Positions 31,952 to 39,245 are shown, counted from the stretch's first letter. The stretch: DNA of 49,614 nt from Candidatus Woesearchaeota archaeon (GCA_018303445.1 JAGVYE010000047.1:1-49614), one strand, 5' to 3'. Notes: generated by a model from the letters alone, not told the origin. A program made the numbers and translations.

Positions 31952-33682
31952 TCACGAAGACTCGCTGTTATCTTGGGAATTATAAAATAAACCGCCCCAT
32001 TGAGGACGTTGGCAATTTTCATCCCAAACGTCAGTGGTGCCATCCCGGTCATTGTCGTAAAAATCTTCACATTCCGCAAAGGGTTCAAATTCACTTAAAG
32101 TATTAGGGTCATAGGCTCCATTTCGGAAGCAACTCCAATCCGTATCATCTCTGGATGGGAAAACTCCTTCCCCAGAATTATCATTGTTAAAGCCATCATT
32201 GCATTGAGTTATAATTCTCCCATTCACAGGAATAGTGCGTATACTGAGTCTAGCTCCTTGCGGTGTAACTTGTTGCACGGTTATCGTCAAGCCAATTTCA
32301 GGGTGAGTGTAAGGTACTCCTACCTGCATGGGAGAAAATTCAAATTGTGTGGCATCGCCAAAAGGAGGGGGATCTAAAAGGAAAGACCAGCTTGTCGATA
32401 AATCATTAAGATAGAGAAAAACCCCATCTAATGGTTTTTCATTTCCGGCATCAAATCCAACGGGCTGGCGGAAATCAAGGAAGTATTGGTAAGTTGATAA
32501 GGGAATCGGAATTTTAATAAGTTTGGGACCATCCGAAGGCGTTTCCAGCGGCTCAATGAGATAATCACCATTATTAGTTGTTATAACGTTTTTTTCAGAA
32601 AGCCAGCCTAAACGTTCTTTATATAGAGCATTATAATGGTTTGAATAAAAGGTATTCCCCATCGGATCTATGGCGGCTAGACCAAAAATATTTTCACAAT
32701 TAGCGCTCCAAGTGACTTTATTTCCTGCGGAATCTCGACAAAAATTAGCATTTAAGTGGGATAAGGCAAAACTGCTTCGATAATCAGATTGACTATGGCC
32801 AAATTCATGAAGAATATTCCCATCTTGAAGACTAAAAGAGGAGTAAGGAATTCTGGTGAAAGAAGCAGACACTTGACCATCGTTTGAGTTCAGGAGAGGA
32901 AATAATGAATCACCTTCCCTTAAGATCGTGCTTCCTGAGTTTCCTGTAGGGCATAAATTGTAATCTTTATTTATAAAAATGAGACGGTTAAATTGTCTAA
33001 GATCAACATCTGGATCAGCGGCTTGAATCCCGCGCTGCAGCATAAGGCGATCATTGGTATCATAATTACCACCTCCACCTGGAATGCATCCTTCTCGTGA
33101 TAAAGTATAAGGGCCTACAACCGTATTAATGATTCTTGTTTTCCCATAGGAAGCTTCTTGAAAATATTGCTGCACAAAAGCGGCTCTCTCTTCACTTTCT
33201 CTTTTATAAATTTCATAGTTTTGCGGGTCATCCTGGAAGCCGACAATAATCGTCAGCACGCGCTGATCTCCTAACGATTCCTGGCGATGACATTGGCTGG
33301 GATGGCCTCTACAGACAAATCCATATTCAGCAGTGCATTGAGAAGAACAGCCATCATTATTATTTCTGTTTCCGTCATCGCATTCTTCCGTGTTATCACG
33401 AACTGCATTTCCACACGTAGCAGGAACGGTAGGACAAGATGGTTCCTGACCACGAATCAAAGCGGAGATGAAATTACGCGCATCTAAGAGAGAGATAGCC
33501 CCATCGCAATACTCTGGAGCATTCGGATTTAAAGATGAAGACGGGGGATTTACGATATGAAAGAGGAGGTTACGCACATCTTGTTGCTGAAGCGCTATTA
33601 CACTCCAAGAGGTTAAGAGTAACATCACCACAAGTAACATAACCACATAAAGGGCAACTCTTTTCTTTTTTAACAATATCAT
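31952..33682 (-). CDS. Exported M11/M6-like metzincin with Cys-rich and Asp-rich repeats
   Basis: 576 residues. An N-terminal membrane segment is followed by a DUF4215-type Cys-rich repeat, CDDGNRNNNDGCSSQC, near residues 95-120. The protease core has LHEFGHSQSD (HEXXH near residue 287) and a Met-turn-like DPMGN followed by YNALYKERLGWL, the arrangement of gametolysin (M11) and related M6 proteins. The third ligand is not the usual His and may be Asp. A C-terminal pair of CNDGFNNDNSG / CEDFYDNDRDG repeats resembles calcium-binding surface modules. Its start lies 1 nt after the stop of the upstream small membrane protein, so they form an operon. Confidence 0.75.
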   Translation of the reverse strand: MILLKKKRVALYVVMLLVVMLLLTSWSVIALQQQDVRNLLFHIVNPPSSSLNPNAPEYCDGAISLLDARNFISALIRGQEPSCPTVPATCGNAVRDNTEECDDGNRNNNDGCSSQCTAEYGFVCRGHPSQCHRQESLGDQRVLTIIVGFQDDPQNYEIYKRESEERAAFVQQYFQEASYGKTRIINTVVGPYTLSREGCIPGGGGNYDTNDRLMLQRGIQAADPDVDLRQFNRLIFINKDYNLCPTGNSGSTILREGDSLFPLLNSNDGQVSASFTRIPYSSFSLQDGNILHEFGHSQSDYRSSFALSHLNANFCRDSAGNKVTWSANCENIFGLAAIDPMGNTFYSNHYNALYKERLGWLSEKNVITTNNGDYLIEPLETPSDGPKLIKIPIPLSTYQYFLDFRQPVGFDAGNEKPLDGVFLYLNDLSTSWSFLLDPPPFGDATQFEFSPMQVGVPYTHPEIGLTITVQQVTPQGARLSIRTIPVNGRIITQCNDGFNNDNSGEGVFPSRDDTDWSCFRNGAYDPNTLSEFEPFAECEDFYDNDRDGTTDVWDENCQRPQWGGLFYNSQDNSESS

Positions 33683-33683
33683 T

Positions 33684-34085
33684 TTAGTGAGAGGGATGAT
33701 CTAAGCAGGCGCCATTGGAACAGCCAAAAGAGCAACCAAAGCGTAGTTCTCCAATTCCTTTATTATCAATATTGCAGTATGTTTCGATAAGCATATTTGC
33801 TGATTCTGGATCACAGCGATCTTCACGGGATTGAAGAAGTTCCCGTGAATTTTGTGTGACTCGCCACAAGGTTGTAGTTCCTTTCATAAATAAGTTAATT
33901 TCTTCCTGATCATCACAAAATCGGTCTTCCCAAAGGAAGCTGGCTTGTCCAGCAAGAGCTTTATTTCTTACAAGAAAAAAAGTGAGGAGGATTAGTATCC
34001 CTATGAGAAAGAGAATCCCAATTACTTTTAACCAGTTATTATTACTATATTGACCAAATGATTCTTTCTTTTCCTCTTTTTTCAT
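33684..34085 (-). CDS. Single-span membrane protein, 133 aa
   Basis: A Lys/Glu-rich cytoplasmic start, one hydrophobic helix near residues 22-42 (VIGILFLIGILILLTFFLV), then an outer domain with seven Cys (CDDQEE, RCDPES, YCNIDN, GCSFGCSNGAC) likely in disulfides. It is the first gene of an operon with the metzincin protease and may anchor, inhibit or mature it. No known family. Confidence 0.6.
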   Translation of the reverse strand: MKKEEKKESFGQYSNNNWLKVIGILFLIGILILLTFFLVRNKALAGQASFLWEDRFCDDQEEINLFMKGTTTLWRVTQNSRELLQSREDRCDPESANMLIETYCNIDNKGIGELRFGCSFGCSNGACLDHPSH

Positions 34086-34150
34086 ATTACAATCTTCTGT
34101 AATTGGTTATATAGTAAAATTCTTTCTTATTTAAATGTGCCTACTTTATT

Positions 34151-34352
34151 GTATGTATTAAGTCTGGGGCTTTTGCATCAACCCGTGAGCCTTCTTTCCA
34201 ATCAATATCGAGTAAAAAGGGGATTCATGAAATGTGAAAAATATCACATTTCAGTACTGAAAATAAATCTCTGTTTATTTTCATGTTCCAAAAGGAATTT
34301 TTGCCTTTGAGTGCGAACCGATGCTAAAGCAGAAAGAAGACTTAATACATAC
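34151..34352. mobile_element. 202-bp inverted-repeat element (element 5, family B)
   Basis: Perfect 15-bp ends: GTATGTATTAAGTCT at 34151-34165 and its complement at 34338-34352. On the minus strand TTTAGCATCGGTTCG starts 24 nt from its end, exactly as in element 4, and GATGC pairs back on the other side. Inner hairpins are present (for example AAATGTGA / TCACATTT). Its terminal TATTAAGT sequence matches that of element 3. Possible decayed target repeats TACTTTATT / TACCTATT flank it. The right end lies 4 nt from the stop codon of the lipid kinase gene. It accounts for most of the 270-bp gap. Confidence 0.6.
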
Positions 34353-34355
34353 TAC

Positions 34356-35390
34356 CTATTGGGGCACGATAAATTTCATAGTTCTATCACACGAAATCTC
34401 AAATCTCTTTCCTTTATAGATATCACCATCAATTTGGGCCAGAAAGGGCTGGGAAGATTCCAGGGAAAGTTCATGAGCATAAGCGTACTTGGTTTTATCT
34501 AATTCTTGGCCTCGAAACAGCTTTGCTAATTGTGTTGTAACTGCTTCTTCAGGTGTTAGAGTTGTGATTAAGACTCTCATTTTTCCTTCTACAGCACGTG
34601 CTCCTGGAAGTGGTTCCGGCATTAAAAACAGACCTAAGCTAACCTGTTCATAAGCGGCAGTCATAATAGCCGTAGCTGGGCGTGAGGAAGAGGGAATAAA
34701 CTTTTTGCCATCAATATATATTTCAACGTCTAATTCCTCATTAAAATAACTCTGTGCAGAAGATGAAAGGTGGACAGCACCGGCAATACCAAGAAAACTC
34801 GCCCTAAGGGCTCGGAATCTTCCTGGCAATCTTCGAAGTAAACTTTCACTCCGTTTTGCGGCTTCTGTTGGAAAACTTTGTGGCTTTTCTATAAAAAGTT
34901 CATAGTCTCTTATGGAATGCCCTTCATAGAGCCAAACAAGCTTGGGAACTAAACCGAAACCTACATTAAAGCCATAACGCTGGTTAATTTTTAATAAAGA
35001 AAGGCTACGATAGGCTATTCCTCTGACGCTTGTAAGAGACCCAACATATCGGGCTACTTCTAATGGTTTCCCATTAAGTCCCACGGCCAAGGTCACATTG
35101 TTTATGGTTCCAATGCCATAAGGAGCTATATAAGCAGGAACATCACCCCACATTTTCATAACTGCGGTTATTGTTTCAGCAAAAGTTCCATCTCCTCCCC
35201 CTATTCCTAAGATATCGCAAGACTCTGCGGCTGATTCTGCAAGGAACTTTTCCAAATCAGAAGAACCTTCGGTAGCAATTACCCTCCCTGTTATTCCTTC
35301 ACCATTGATGGTATGAGAACATATTTGTTGATATAAAGTTGGCGAAAATCTTCCTGCCTTTTTATTAAGAACAGTAAAATGTTTTAACAT
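34356..35390 (-). CDS. Diacylglycerol/lipid kinase-family protein
   Basis: 344 residues from the ATG at 35390. The catalytic motif is ILGIGGGDGTFAETI near residue 65 (GGDGT nucleotide loop), followed by APYGIGTINNVTLAVG, which corresponds to the P-x-GTxND region of the DAGK/LCB5 group. Residues 190-340 form the beta-sandwich half. Bacterial relatives phosphorylate diacylglycerol or other lipids; the archaeal substrate could be an isoprenoid glycerol lipid or an unrelated alcohol. It may share a transcript with xthA (30-nt gap, same strand, downstream of it). Confidence 0.75.
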   Translation of the reverse strand: MLKHFTVLNKKAGRFSPTLYQQICSHTINGEGITGRVIATEGSSDLEKFLAESAAESCDILGIGGGDGTFAETITAVMKMWGDVPAYIAPYGIGTINNVTLAVGLNGKPLEVARYVGSLTSVRGIAYRSLSLLKINQRYGFNVGFGLVPKLVWLYEGHSIRDYELFIEKPQSFPTEAAKRSESLLRRLPGRFRALRASFLGIAGAVHLSSSAQSYFNEELDVEIYIDGKKFIPSSSRPATAIMTAAYEQVSLGLFLMPEPLPGARAVEGKMRVLITTLTPEEAVTTQLAKLFRGQELDKTKYAYAHELSLESSQPFLAQIDGDIYKGKRFEISCDRTMKFIVPQ

Positions 35391-35420
35391 GAAGTTCAAA
35401 TAATCTGCTGTTTTAAAAAA

Positions 35421-36179
35421 CTAACTTAAAACGATTCCTATCGGGCAATGATCAGACCCCATGATTTCTTTTAGAATGAAGGCTTTTTTCAGTTTTTTTT
35501 GAAGAGAAGATGAAATCAAAAAGTAATCTATCCGCCAGCCAATATTTCTGGCCCGAAGATTATTCCAGTAACCCCAATACGTATACTGTCCAGGCTCTTT
35601 ATGAAATTCTCGAAACGTATCGATGAAATCTGCTTCAAAAAATTTTTGGAATCCGTTAATTTCAACTTGAGTGAATCCAGCCGTTTTATTATAATTACTG
35701 TCAGGATTCGCTAAATCTGTTCTTGTCCGAGCCACGTTAAAATCTCCACAAACGACGATTGGTTTTTTTCTTTCTAATTTTTTCAGAAAAGACAAGAAGT
35801 CTTTATCCCATTGGGCACGGTAGCTTAATCTAGGCAGTCCTCTCCCTGAGTTTGGCACATAAACATTTACCAGAAAATAATCCTGAAATTCTAGGTTTAC
35901 AATTCTACCTTCCTGATCGTGTTCTTTGATTCCCATTCCATAACTTACTTGCAATGGTTTTATTTTACTAAAAGTTGCTGTTCCGGCATATCCGGCTTTT
36001 TCTGCCGCATTCCAAAAATGATGCGGAAATTCTGAAAGAAGATTATCGACTTGGCCTGGATGCGCTTTTGTTTCCTGGATACAAAAAATATCCGGCTTTA
36101 TCTCTTCTCCGATAGGATTTAAGCAATTTCTTTTAAAGCAGGCACGAATGCCATTAACATTCCAAGAAATGATTTTCAT
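35421..36179 (-). CDS. xthA: Exodeoxyribonuclease III / AP endonuclease
   Basis: 252 residues from the ATG at 36179 (MKIISWNVNGIRA). EEP-fold motifs: Asn in SWNVNG, DIFCIQETKA with the metal Glu, VNVYVPNSG, VVCGDFNVA with the Asp/Asn pair, WRIDYFLIS, and the final MGSDHCPIGIVL His. The enzyme cuts 5' of abasic sites and trims 3' ends in base excision repair. The family is shared by bacteria, eukaryotes and archaea. Confidence 0.93.
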   Translation of the reverse strand: MKIISWNVNGIRACFKRNCLNPIGEEIKPDIFCIQETKAHPGQVDNLLSEFPHHFWNAAEKAGYAGTATFSKIKPLQVSYGMGIKEHDQEGRIVNLEFQDYFLVNVYVPNSGRGLPRLSYRAQWDKDFLSFLKKLERKKPIVVCGDFNVARTRTDLANPDSNYNKTAGFTQVEINGFQKFFEADFIDTFREFHKEPGQYTYWGYWNNLRARNIGWRIDYFLISSSLQKKLKKAFILKEIMGSDHCPIGIVLS

Positions 36180-36236
36180 AAACCTTACAGGAAAGATCAA
36201 TTATATTTAAAATTAACTTTAGTCAAAAGAATAAAT

Positions 36237-36452
36237 TTAAGTCAAAATCTTTCTCACTCTTCCCTGGCCGCCTTTTTTATAAGGGTTAAAACGCTCTTTT
36301 TCCCTCTGACTTTTACGCACCCCGTAAGGGAAAGTTTCAGAATCTAACTCTTCATATCCACATTTATTACAGTGAATAAACTCGAGATCATCATAGAGTT
36401 CAACATCGAAAGAGCCACATTTGGGACAATATTTCCTAGGCTTATTTACCAT
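36237..36452 (-). CDS. Small zinc-ribbon protein, 71 aa
   Basis: YCPKCGS near residue 8 and HCNKCGYEE near residue 28 form one zinc ribbon. A basic C-terminal tail (KSQREKERFNPYKKGGQG) is well suited to nucleic-acid binding. It overlaps the upstream 51-residue Cys protein by 7 nt, so the two are coupled. Role unknown; possibly a ribosome- or RNAP-associated factor. Confidence 0.65.
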   Translation of the reverse strand: MVNKPRKYCPKCGSFDVELYDDLEFIHCNKCGYEELDSETFPYGVRKSQREKERFNPYKKGGQGRVRKILT

Positions 36453-36601
36453 TTTTCATCATCAGGATCTGGGAGTTCATTTTCTTCATTAAAAAGTTCT
36501 TCCGGGCAAGTATAACATCTTCCTTTTGGAGTCGTATAAGAGCGGCAACAGCTAATTTTGCAATGTTTTTTTTCCGAAATCTCTATCTCTTCTTTGATCA
36601 T
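36446..36601 (-). CDS. Very small cysteine-rich protein, 51 aa
   Basis: Minus-strand ATG at 36601, stop at 36446-36448. The product begins MIKEEIEISEKKHCKISCCR and continues with GRCYTCPEE, giving five Cys plus a His that could bind zinc, then a highly acidic tail (ENELPDPDDEKW). Its stop lies inside the start of the next zinc-ribbon gene (7-nt overlap), good evidence that both are translated. No family recognised. Confidence 0.55.
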   Translation of the reverse strand: MIKEEIEISEKKHCKISCCRSYTTPKGRCYTCPEELFNEENELPDPDDEKW

Positions 36602-36684
36602 GATTAAATAGAAAAGCGATTATTCTTTTAAATTTTTTGATGTACAATTTTCTCTCGTTGCTTTTCTTCTTTTATAAGAAAAAG

Positions 36685-36834
36685 CGCCACGGCTCGGAGA
36701 ATCATCAGCATACGGTGTTCAGTATGCTGCATGCCGTATGCTGAGTTTGAACCGAGATACCCTTGCGGGAACAAGCTTGATGTTGACTGTTGTCAATTCC
36801 AGGCTTGCGCAGTACCAGGTTGTGCCACCGTGGC
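36685..36834 (-). tRNA. tRNA-Ser (anticodon GGA) with two introns
   Basis: Acceptor GCCACGG pairs perfectly with CCGTGGC; discriminator G, as usual for archaeal Ser. Anticodon stem CAAGC/GCTTG with loop C-T-GGA-A, interrupted after position 37 by a 19-nt intron (36778-36796, hairpin TTGAC/GTCAA). The long variable arm (CCC-GCAA-GGG) supports Ser. T stem CTCGG/CCGAG with loop TTCAAA, interrupted by a second intron of about 47 nt (36699-36745). Removing both gives a standard class II tRNA. CCA is not encoded. Confidence 0.88.
36699..36745 (-). other. T-loop intron of tRNA-Ser
   Basis: About 47 nt lying between TTCAAA and the last T of the T loop. It folds as one long hairpin, TCAGCATACGG with CCGTATGCTGA, and closely resembles the T-loop intron of tRNA-Met; the exact splice points are uncertain by one or two bases. 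Confidence 0.75.
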
Positions 36835-36902
36835 GTGAGTGACACGAACGACATGGTGGCGACCAGAAGAGTACTCTTCTGCGTATGCCACCGTGGCGTG
36901 AG
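36823..36902 (-). repeat. Duplicated tRNA-Ser 5' end with an intervening palindrome
   Basis: The 17-mer CTCACGCCACGGTGGCA occurs at 36823-36839 (the tRNA 5' end plus 5 nt) and again at 36886-36902, upstream on the minus strand. Between them is a perfect 18-nt palindrome CAGAAGAGTACTCTTCTG (36864-36881) within a larger stem GGTGGC (36855-36860) / GCCACC (36887-36892). The second copy lacks the rest of a tRNA. It looks like a partial duplication or a structured 5' leader. Confidence 0.65.
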
Positions 36903-36920
36903 ATGATGAGCAAAGAAGTT

Positions 36921-36932
36921 CCTATTTAAAGA
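36921..36932 (-). promoter_or_regulatory. TATA box for the tRNA-Ser transcript
   Basis: On the minus strand TCTTTAAATAGG lies about 26-30 nt before the upstream copy of the tRNA-Ser 5' end (36896-36902), not before the real tRNA 5' end at 36834. Confidence 0.5.
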
Positions 36933-36952
36933 TTTCTCTATAAAGCTTATTT

Positions 36953-37243
36953 TTAGATAACTTTTCCAGTGTCTCCATCAATAACTTCTCCAAACGTTTC
37001 AAAATGATATTTTTCCCGCCTTTGTTTTTCAAGCAAAGTGTCATATGCTCTGGAAACATCTTCTTGATAAAATGATTTGACTAAAGGATCCTCACTGTGA
37101 AGGCCAAATAATAATTGCCGCTCCAGTTGCCTATGCGCTTCATAAAGCTGATCCATATTGGCATGAAGATCAACGTTAAGTATATTATACAAATTTAGAT
37201 CCAGAGAAACCGCGGTCCTATTAATCCTCGTGTCTTCTGTCAT
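36953..37243 (-). CDS. J-domain-like protein without the HPD motif, 96 aa
   Basis: LDLNLYNILNVDLHANMDQL ... YEAHRQLERQLL ... DVSRAYDTLLEKQRREKYHFETFG follows the helix I-II-III-IV order of a J domain (compare Y-x-x-L-G-V, A-Y-x-x-L, R-x-x-Y-D). The loop between helices II and III reads LLFGLHSEDP and has no His-Pro-Asp, so it should not stimulate an Hsp70. Probably a protein-binding adaptor. Its start overlaps the stop of the upstream zinc-ribbon gene by 4 nt. Confidence 0.6.
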   Translation of the reverse strand: MTEDTRINRTAVSLDLNLYNILNVDLHANMDQLYEAHRQLERQLLFGLHSEDPLVKSFYQEDVSRAYDTLLEKQRREKYHFETFGEVIDGDTGKVI

Positions 37244-37371
37244 AACTTCTCCTCATAACCACAATCCAGGCAGGACTTAAATGTTATTTTTTCAAGTTCA
37301 TAAATGTCAAGATGCGAAGAATGGCATTTTGAACAAACATATTTCTTCCCAGGACGAGCGGTATGAACCAT
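37240..37371 (-). CDS. Very small zinc-ribbon protein, 43 aa
   Basis: ATG at 37371, TGA overlapping the next ATG (ATGA). The product has YVCSKCHSS and SCLDCGYEE, a classic two-knuckle zinc ribbon, separated by 18 residues. It is coupled to the J-like gene and could form a two-protein module with it. Similar in style to the 71-aa ribbon 800 bp away. No family name can be given. Confidence 0.6.
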   Translation of the reverse strand: MVHTARPGKKYVCSKCHSSHLDIYELEKITFKSCLDCGYEEKL

Positions 37372-37380
37372 ATTAAAAAG

Positions 37381-37544
37381 TGGCGGTGGGGGAACAGTCA
37401 TCAGCACACAGCGTTCAGCATGCTGTATGCTGATTTTGAATCCCCGACCTTCACGTAACCCGATTGAGTTTTTTCATCGAGCCAAGGCTCTCATTGCTCA
37501 ACAGATATGAGCGTGACGCTATAACCAGGTTAAGCTACACCGCC
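37381..37544 (-). tRNA. tRNA-Met-type (anticodon CAT) with two introns
   Basis: Acceptor GGCGGTG pairs with CACCGCC; discriminator A. D stem GCTT/TAGC (last pair T-T), anticodon stem TCACG/CGTGA, loop C-T-CAT-A then a 49-nt intron (37457-37505) at the standard 37/38 site, variable AGGTC, T stem GGGGA/TCCCC. The T loop TTCAAA is interrupted by about 40 nt (37395-37434). The three G-C pairs of an initiator anticodon stem are absent, so it is elongator Met or the Ile2 tRNA whose C34 is modified. CCA is not encoded. Confidence 0.85.
37395..37434 (-). other. T-loop intron of tRNA-Met
   Basis: About 40 nt forming a hairpin TCAGCATACAG / CTGTGTGCTGA. It aligns with the tRNA-Ser T-loop intron, with one 7-nt gap and compensating changes in the stem. 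Confidence 0.75.
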
Positions 37545-37570
37545 TTGCCTTATACTGAAAAGAAAATAGT

Positions 37571-37582
37571 GGTTATATAAAG
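37571..37582 (-). promoter_or_regulatory. TATA box for tRNA-Met
   Basis: On the minus strand CTTTATATAACC lies about 30 nt before the tRNA 5' end at 37544. Confidence 0.55.
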
Positions 37583-37589
37583 ATTATGC

Positions 37590-37856
37590 TTATTTCAGGG
37601 AAATAATCTGCAGTCCATACTTTTCCACTTCTTCTACGGACCAAAATAGAAGTTTGGGTAATTTGACTTTTCCGACAAAACCAACTTTTTTCTCTATAAC
37701 TCTCCCTGTATATTGTTTCTTGCCAGGATCATATTCCTTTAAAATGAGGATATCCCCCCTCTCACATTCCCAATCAGCTAACCGCAGTTCAAATGTTTTT
37801 TCTCCAGTACTAATTTCTTCAAAATACGGTGGCCAAACCTTTTTTTCAATTTTCAT
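37590..37856 (-). CDS. ASCH/DUF3850-type RNA-binding-fold protein, 88 aa
   Basis: The pattern PPYFEEISTGEKTFELRLADWECERGDILILKEYDP...YTGRVIEKKV is that of the small ASCH-like DUF3850 domain: a G-x-K-x-x-E-x-R strand, a GD turn and a final beta strand. The fold relates to PUA and is thought to bind RNA or modified bases. It overlaps the HIT gene by 4 nt and should be co-translated with it. Confidence 0.75.
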   Translation of the reverse strand: MKIEKKVWPPYFEEISTGEKTFELRLADWECERGDILILKEYDPGKKQYTGRVIEKKVGFVGKVKLPKLLFWSVEEVEKYGLQIISLK

Positions 37857-38248
37857 TCTAAAACCTTTCTAATTTTGCTTGCTATCTGTTTCATCTCATC
37901 CTCTAAAATTAATTTTGTTTCTTGTAACTTAATTAATGCTTCATGTCCATCATCGGGAAATCTTGGAACAAGATGGATGTGAGCATGAGGAACCTCCTCA
38001 CCCATAACATAAGCTACAACATAATCTGTGGTAAATGCTTTTTTTAGTGCTTTAGCCACCTTATTCGTAAATGGGGAATAATCTTCTTGTATATCCCAAA
38101 CCCAGCGATAATGTTTTTTAGAGATTACGAGAGTATGTCCTTTATTTGTGGGGCGGATGTCAAGAAAAGCAAGAAAGTTTTTGTTTTCATAAATGGAATG
38201 GCAGGGAATTTCACCTTTAACAATTTTACAGAAGATACAGTTTTCCAT
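37853..38248 (-). CDS. HIT-family nucleotide hydrolase
   Basis: 131 residues. CIFCKIVKGEIP at the start gives the zinc-binding Cys pair of the HINT-like branch. FLDIRPTNKGHTLVISKKHY follows, and the active HAHIHLVPR triad lies near residue 98. HIT proteins remove AMP or other groups from small substrates such as adenosine phosphoramidates or dinucleoside polyphosphates. Operon with the ASCH-like gene downstream. Confidence 0.9.
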   Translation of the reverse strand: MENCIFCKIVKGEIPCHSIYENKNFLAFLDIRPTNKGHTLVISKKHYRWVWDIQEDYSPFTNKVAKALKKAFTTDYVVAYVMGEEVPHAHIHLVPRFPDDGHEALIKLQETKLILEDEMKQIASKIRKVLE

Positions 38249-38306
38249 ATAATTATTAAGTATGTAATAATATATAAAAGTTATTGAAATATTTTCATAG
38301 ACAAAA

Positions 38307-38317
38307 GTTTAAATAAC
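38307..38317 (+). promoter_or_regulatory. TATA box for the histone-fold gene
   Basis: GTTTAAATAAC is centred 26 nt before the ATG at 38338. An earlier in-frame ATG at 38320 lies only 8 nt from it, so the internal ATG is the likely start. Confidence 0.6.
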
Positions 38318-38337
38318 TAATGTTTATTATTAATAAC

Positions 38338-38508
38338 ATGATCACAGTTCGAACGCAAGTTAAAGACATCATGAAAGAAGCGGCCATGGAAAATATGTCG
38401 GGAGATTTCATTGATAAATTAGATGAAAAAGTAAAGCAGCTCATTCTGGATGCGATACGGCGGGCAAAAGAAAATGGCAGAAGAACAGTGATGGGCAAGG
38501 ACATTTAA
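38338..38508 (+). CDS. Single histone-fold protein, 56 aa
   Basis: MITVRTQVKDIMKEAAMENM then SGDFIDKLDEKVKQLILDAI and RRAKENGRRTVMGKDI: short helix, long central helix and a final R-T-V-x-x-x-D loop, the pattern of archaeal histone-fold proteins (close to the DUF1931 style). Such proteins dimerise and may bind DNA. The start is chosen from the TATA position. The 3' end overlaps the convergent gene by 4 bp. Confidence 0.75.
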   Translation: MITVRTQVKDIMKEAAMENMSGDFIDKLDEKVKQLILDAIRRAKENGRRTVMGKDI

Positions 38509-39245
38509 ATTTTCTTTTTTGGCGGTGGAGGAAGAGGTAATTCTTTTTCAATTAATGATAAGGTCGCTTTTTCTAAGGAAGAGGGACGATGTAAAATAAA
38601 GCGATGCTGTATTTCTTCTGTTCTCTTCCCAGTAATGGGAAATTCTGGGAGAAAGGGGTTTAATTTTCCTTGATACACTCTTAATTTCTGCTCTAAATTT
38701 TGTATCTGCAATTCGAGTCTTTGTACTTGGTCTGGTTTTAGATGCGTTTTTTGTATGACGAGTATTTTTTTCAGAGCATCAAGACGATAAAGTAGGGCTC
38801 TCGCACGATTTTCTTTAGGAGGCAGAGGCTTCTTTTTGGTCAGTAAGCCTTTTTCTATCGCTACCTCTTTCCTTATGTCGGCTTTAGCCATACACTCCCC
38901 CAGTAAATAATATAATTTGTCCACTTTTTTTTGTAAATCCTGATTTTTGGATATCGCAACTATTTTCTGAAAGTGAGCAATCTGGTCCTTAAGAGCGGTA
39001 ATTTTAATTGATTCTTTTTTCTTTTGCTGCGTTAAGGCTTTTTCTAATTCAAAAATCCCCTGCAAAGTATTTTCAAGGTGGATGATTTCTTTTCGTAGAG
39101 TTAATTTAGGGATTTTTTTTTGGGCAGAAAGGTACTTAATTTCATTTATCTTTTTAACGATTTCTTGTCGAGAAAAACTTTTTTTTTGTTGCTGGTACAA
39201 TTCCGCTGCGGTCGTTAATAAGTGAAGGGCATTAAAAGTGCTCAT
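38505..39245 (-). CDS. Coiled-coil protein, 246 aa
   Basis: Almost entirely helical and rich in Lys/Gln/Leu (KKIPKLTLRKEIIHLENTLQ and similar), ending in a proline run followed by KKKI. It overlaps the next upstream coiled-coil gene by 4 nt (ATGA), so the two are a coupled pair. No enzymatic motif. A structural or scaffold role is only a guess. Confidence 0.6.
   Translation of the reverse strand: MSTFNALHLLTTAAELYQQQKKSFSRQEIVKKINEIKYLSAQKKIPKLTLRKEIIHLENTLQGIFELEKALTQQKKKESIKITALKDQIAHFQKIVAISKNQDLQKKVDKLYYLLGECMAKADIRKEVAIEKGLLTKKKPLPPKENRARALLYRLDALKKILVIQKTHLKPDQVQRLELQIQNLEQKLRVYQGKLNPFLPEFPITGKRTEEIQHRFILHRPSSLEKATLSLIEKELPLPPPPKKKI

Noticed and set aside
37381-37544. tRNA-Met as the initiator tRNA
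   Set aside because: The anticodon stem TCACG/CGTGA lacks the three G-C pairs typical of initiators.
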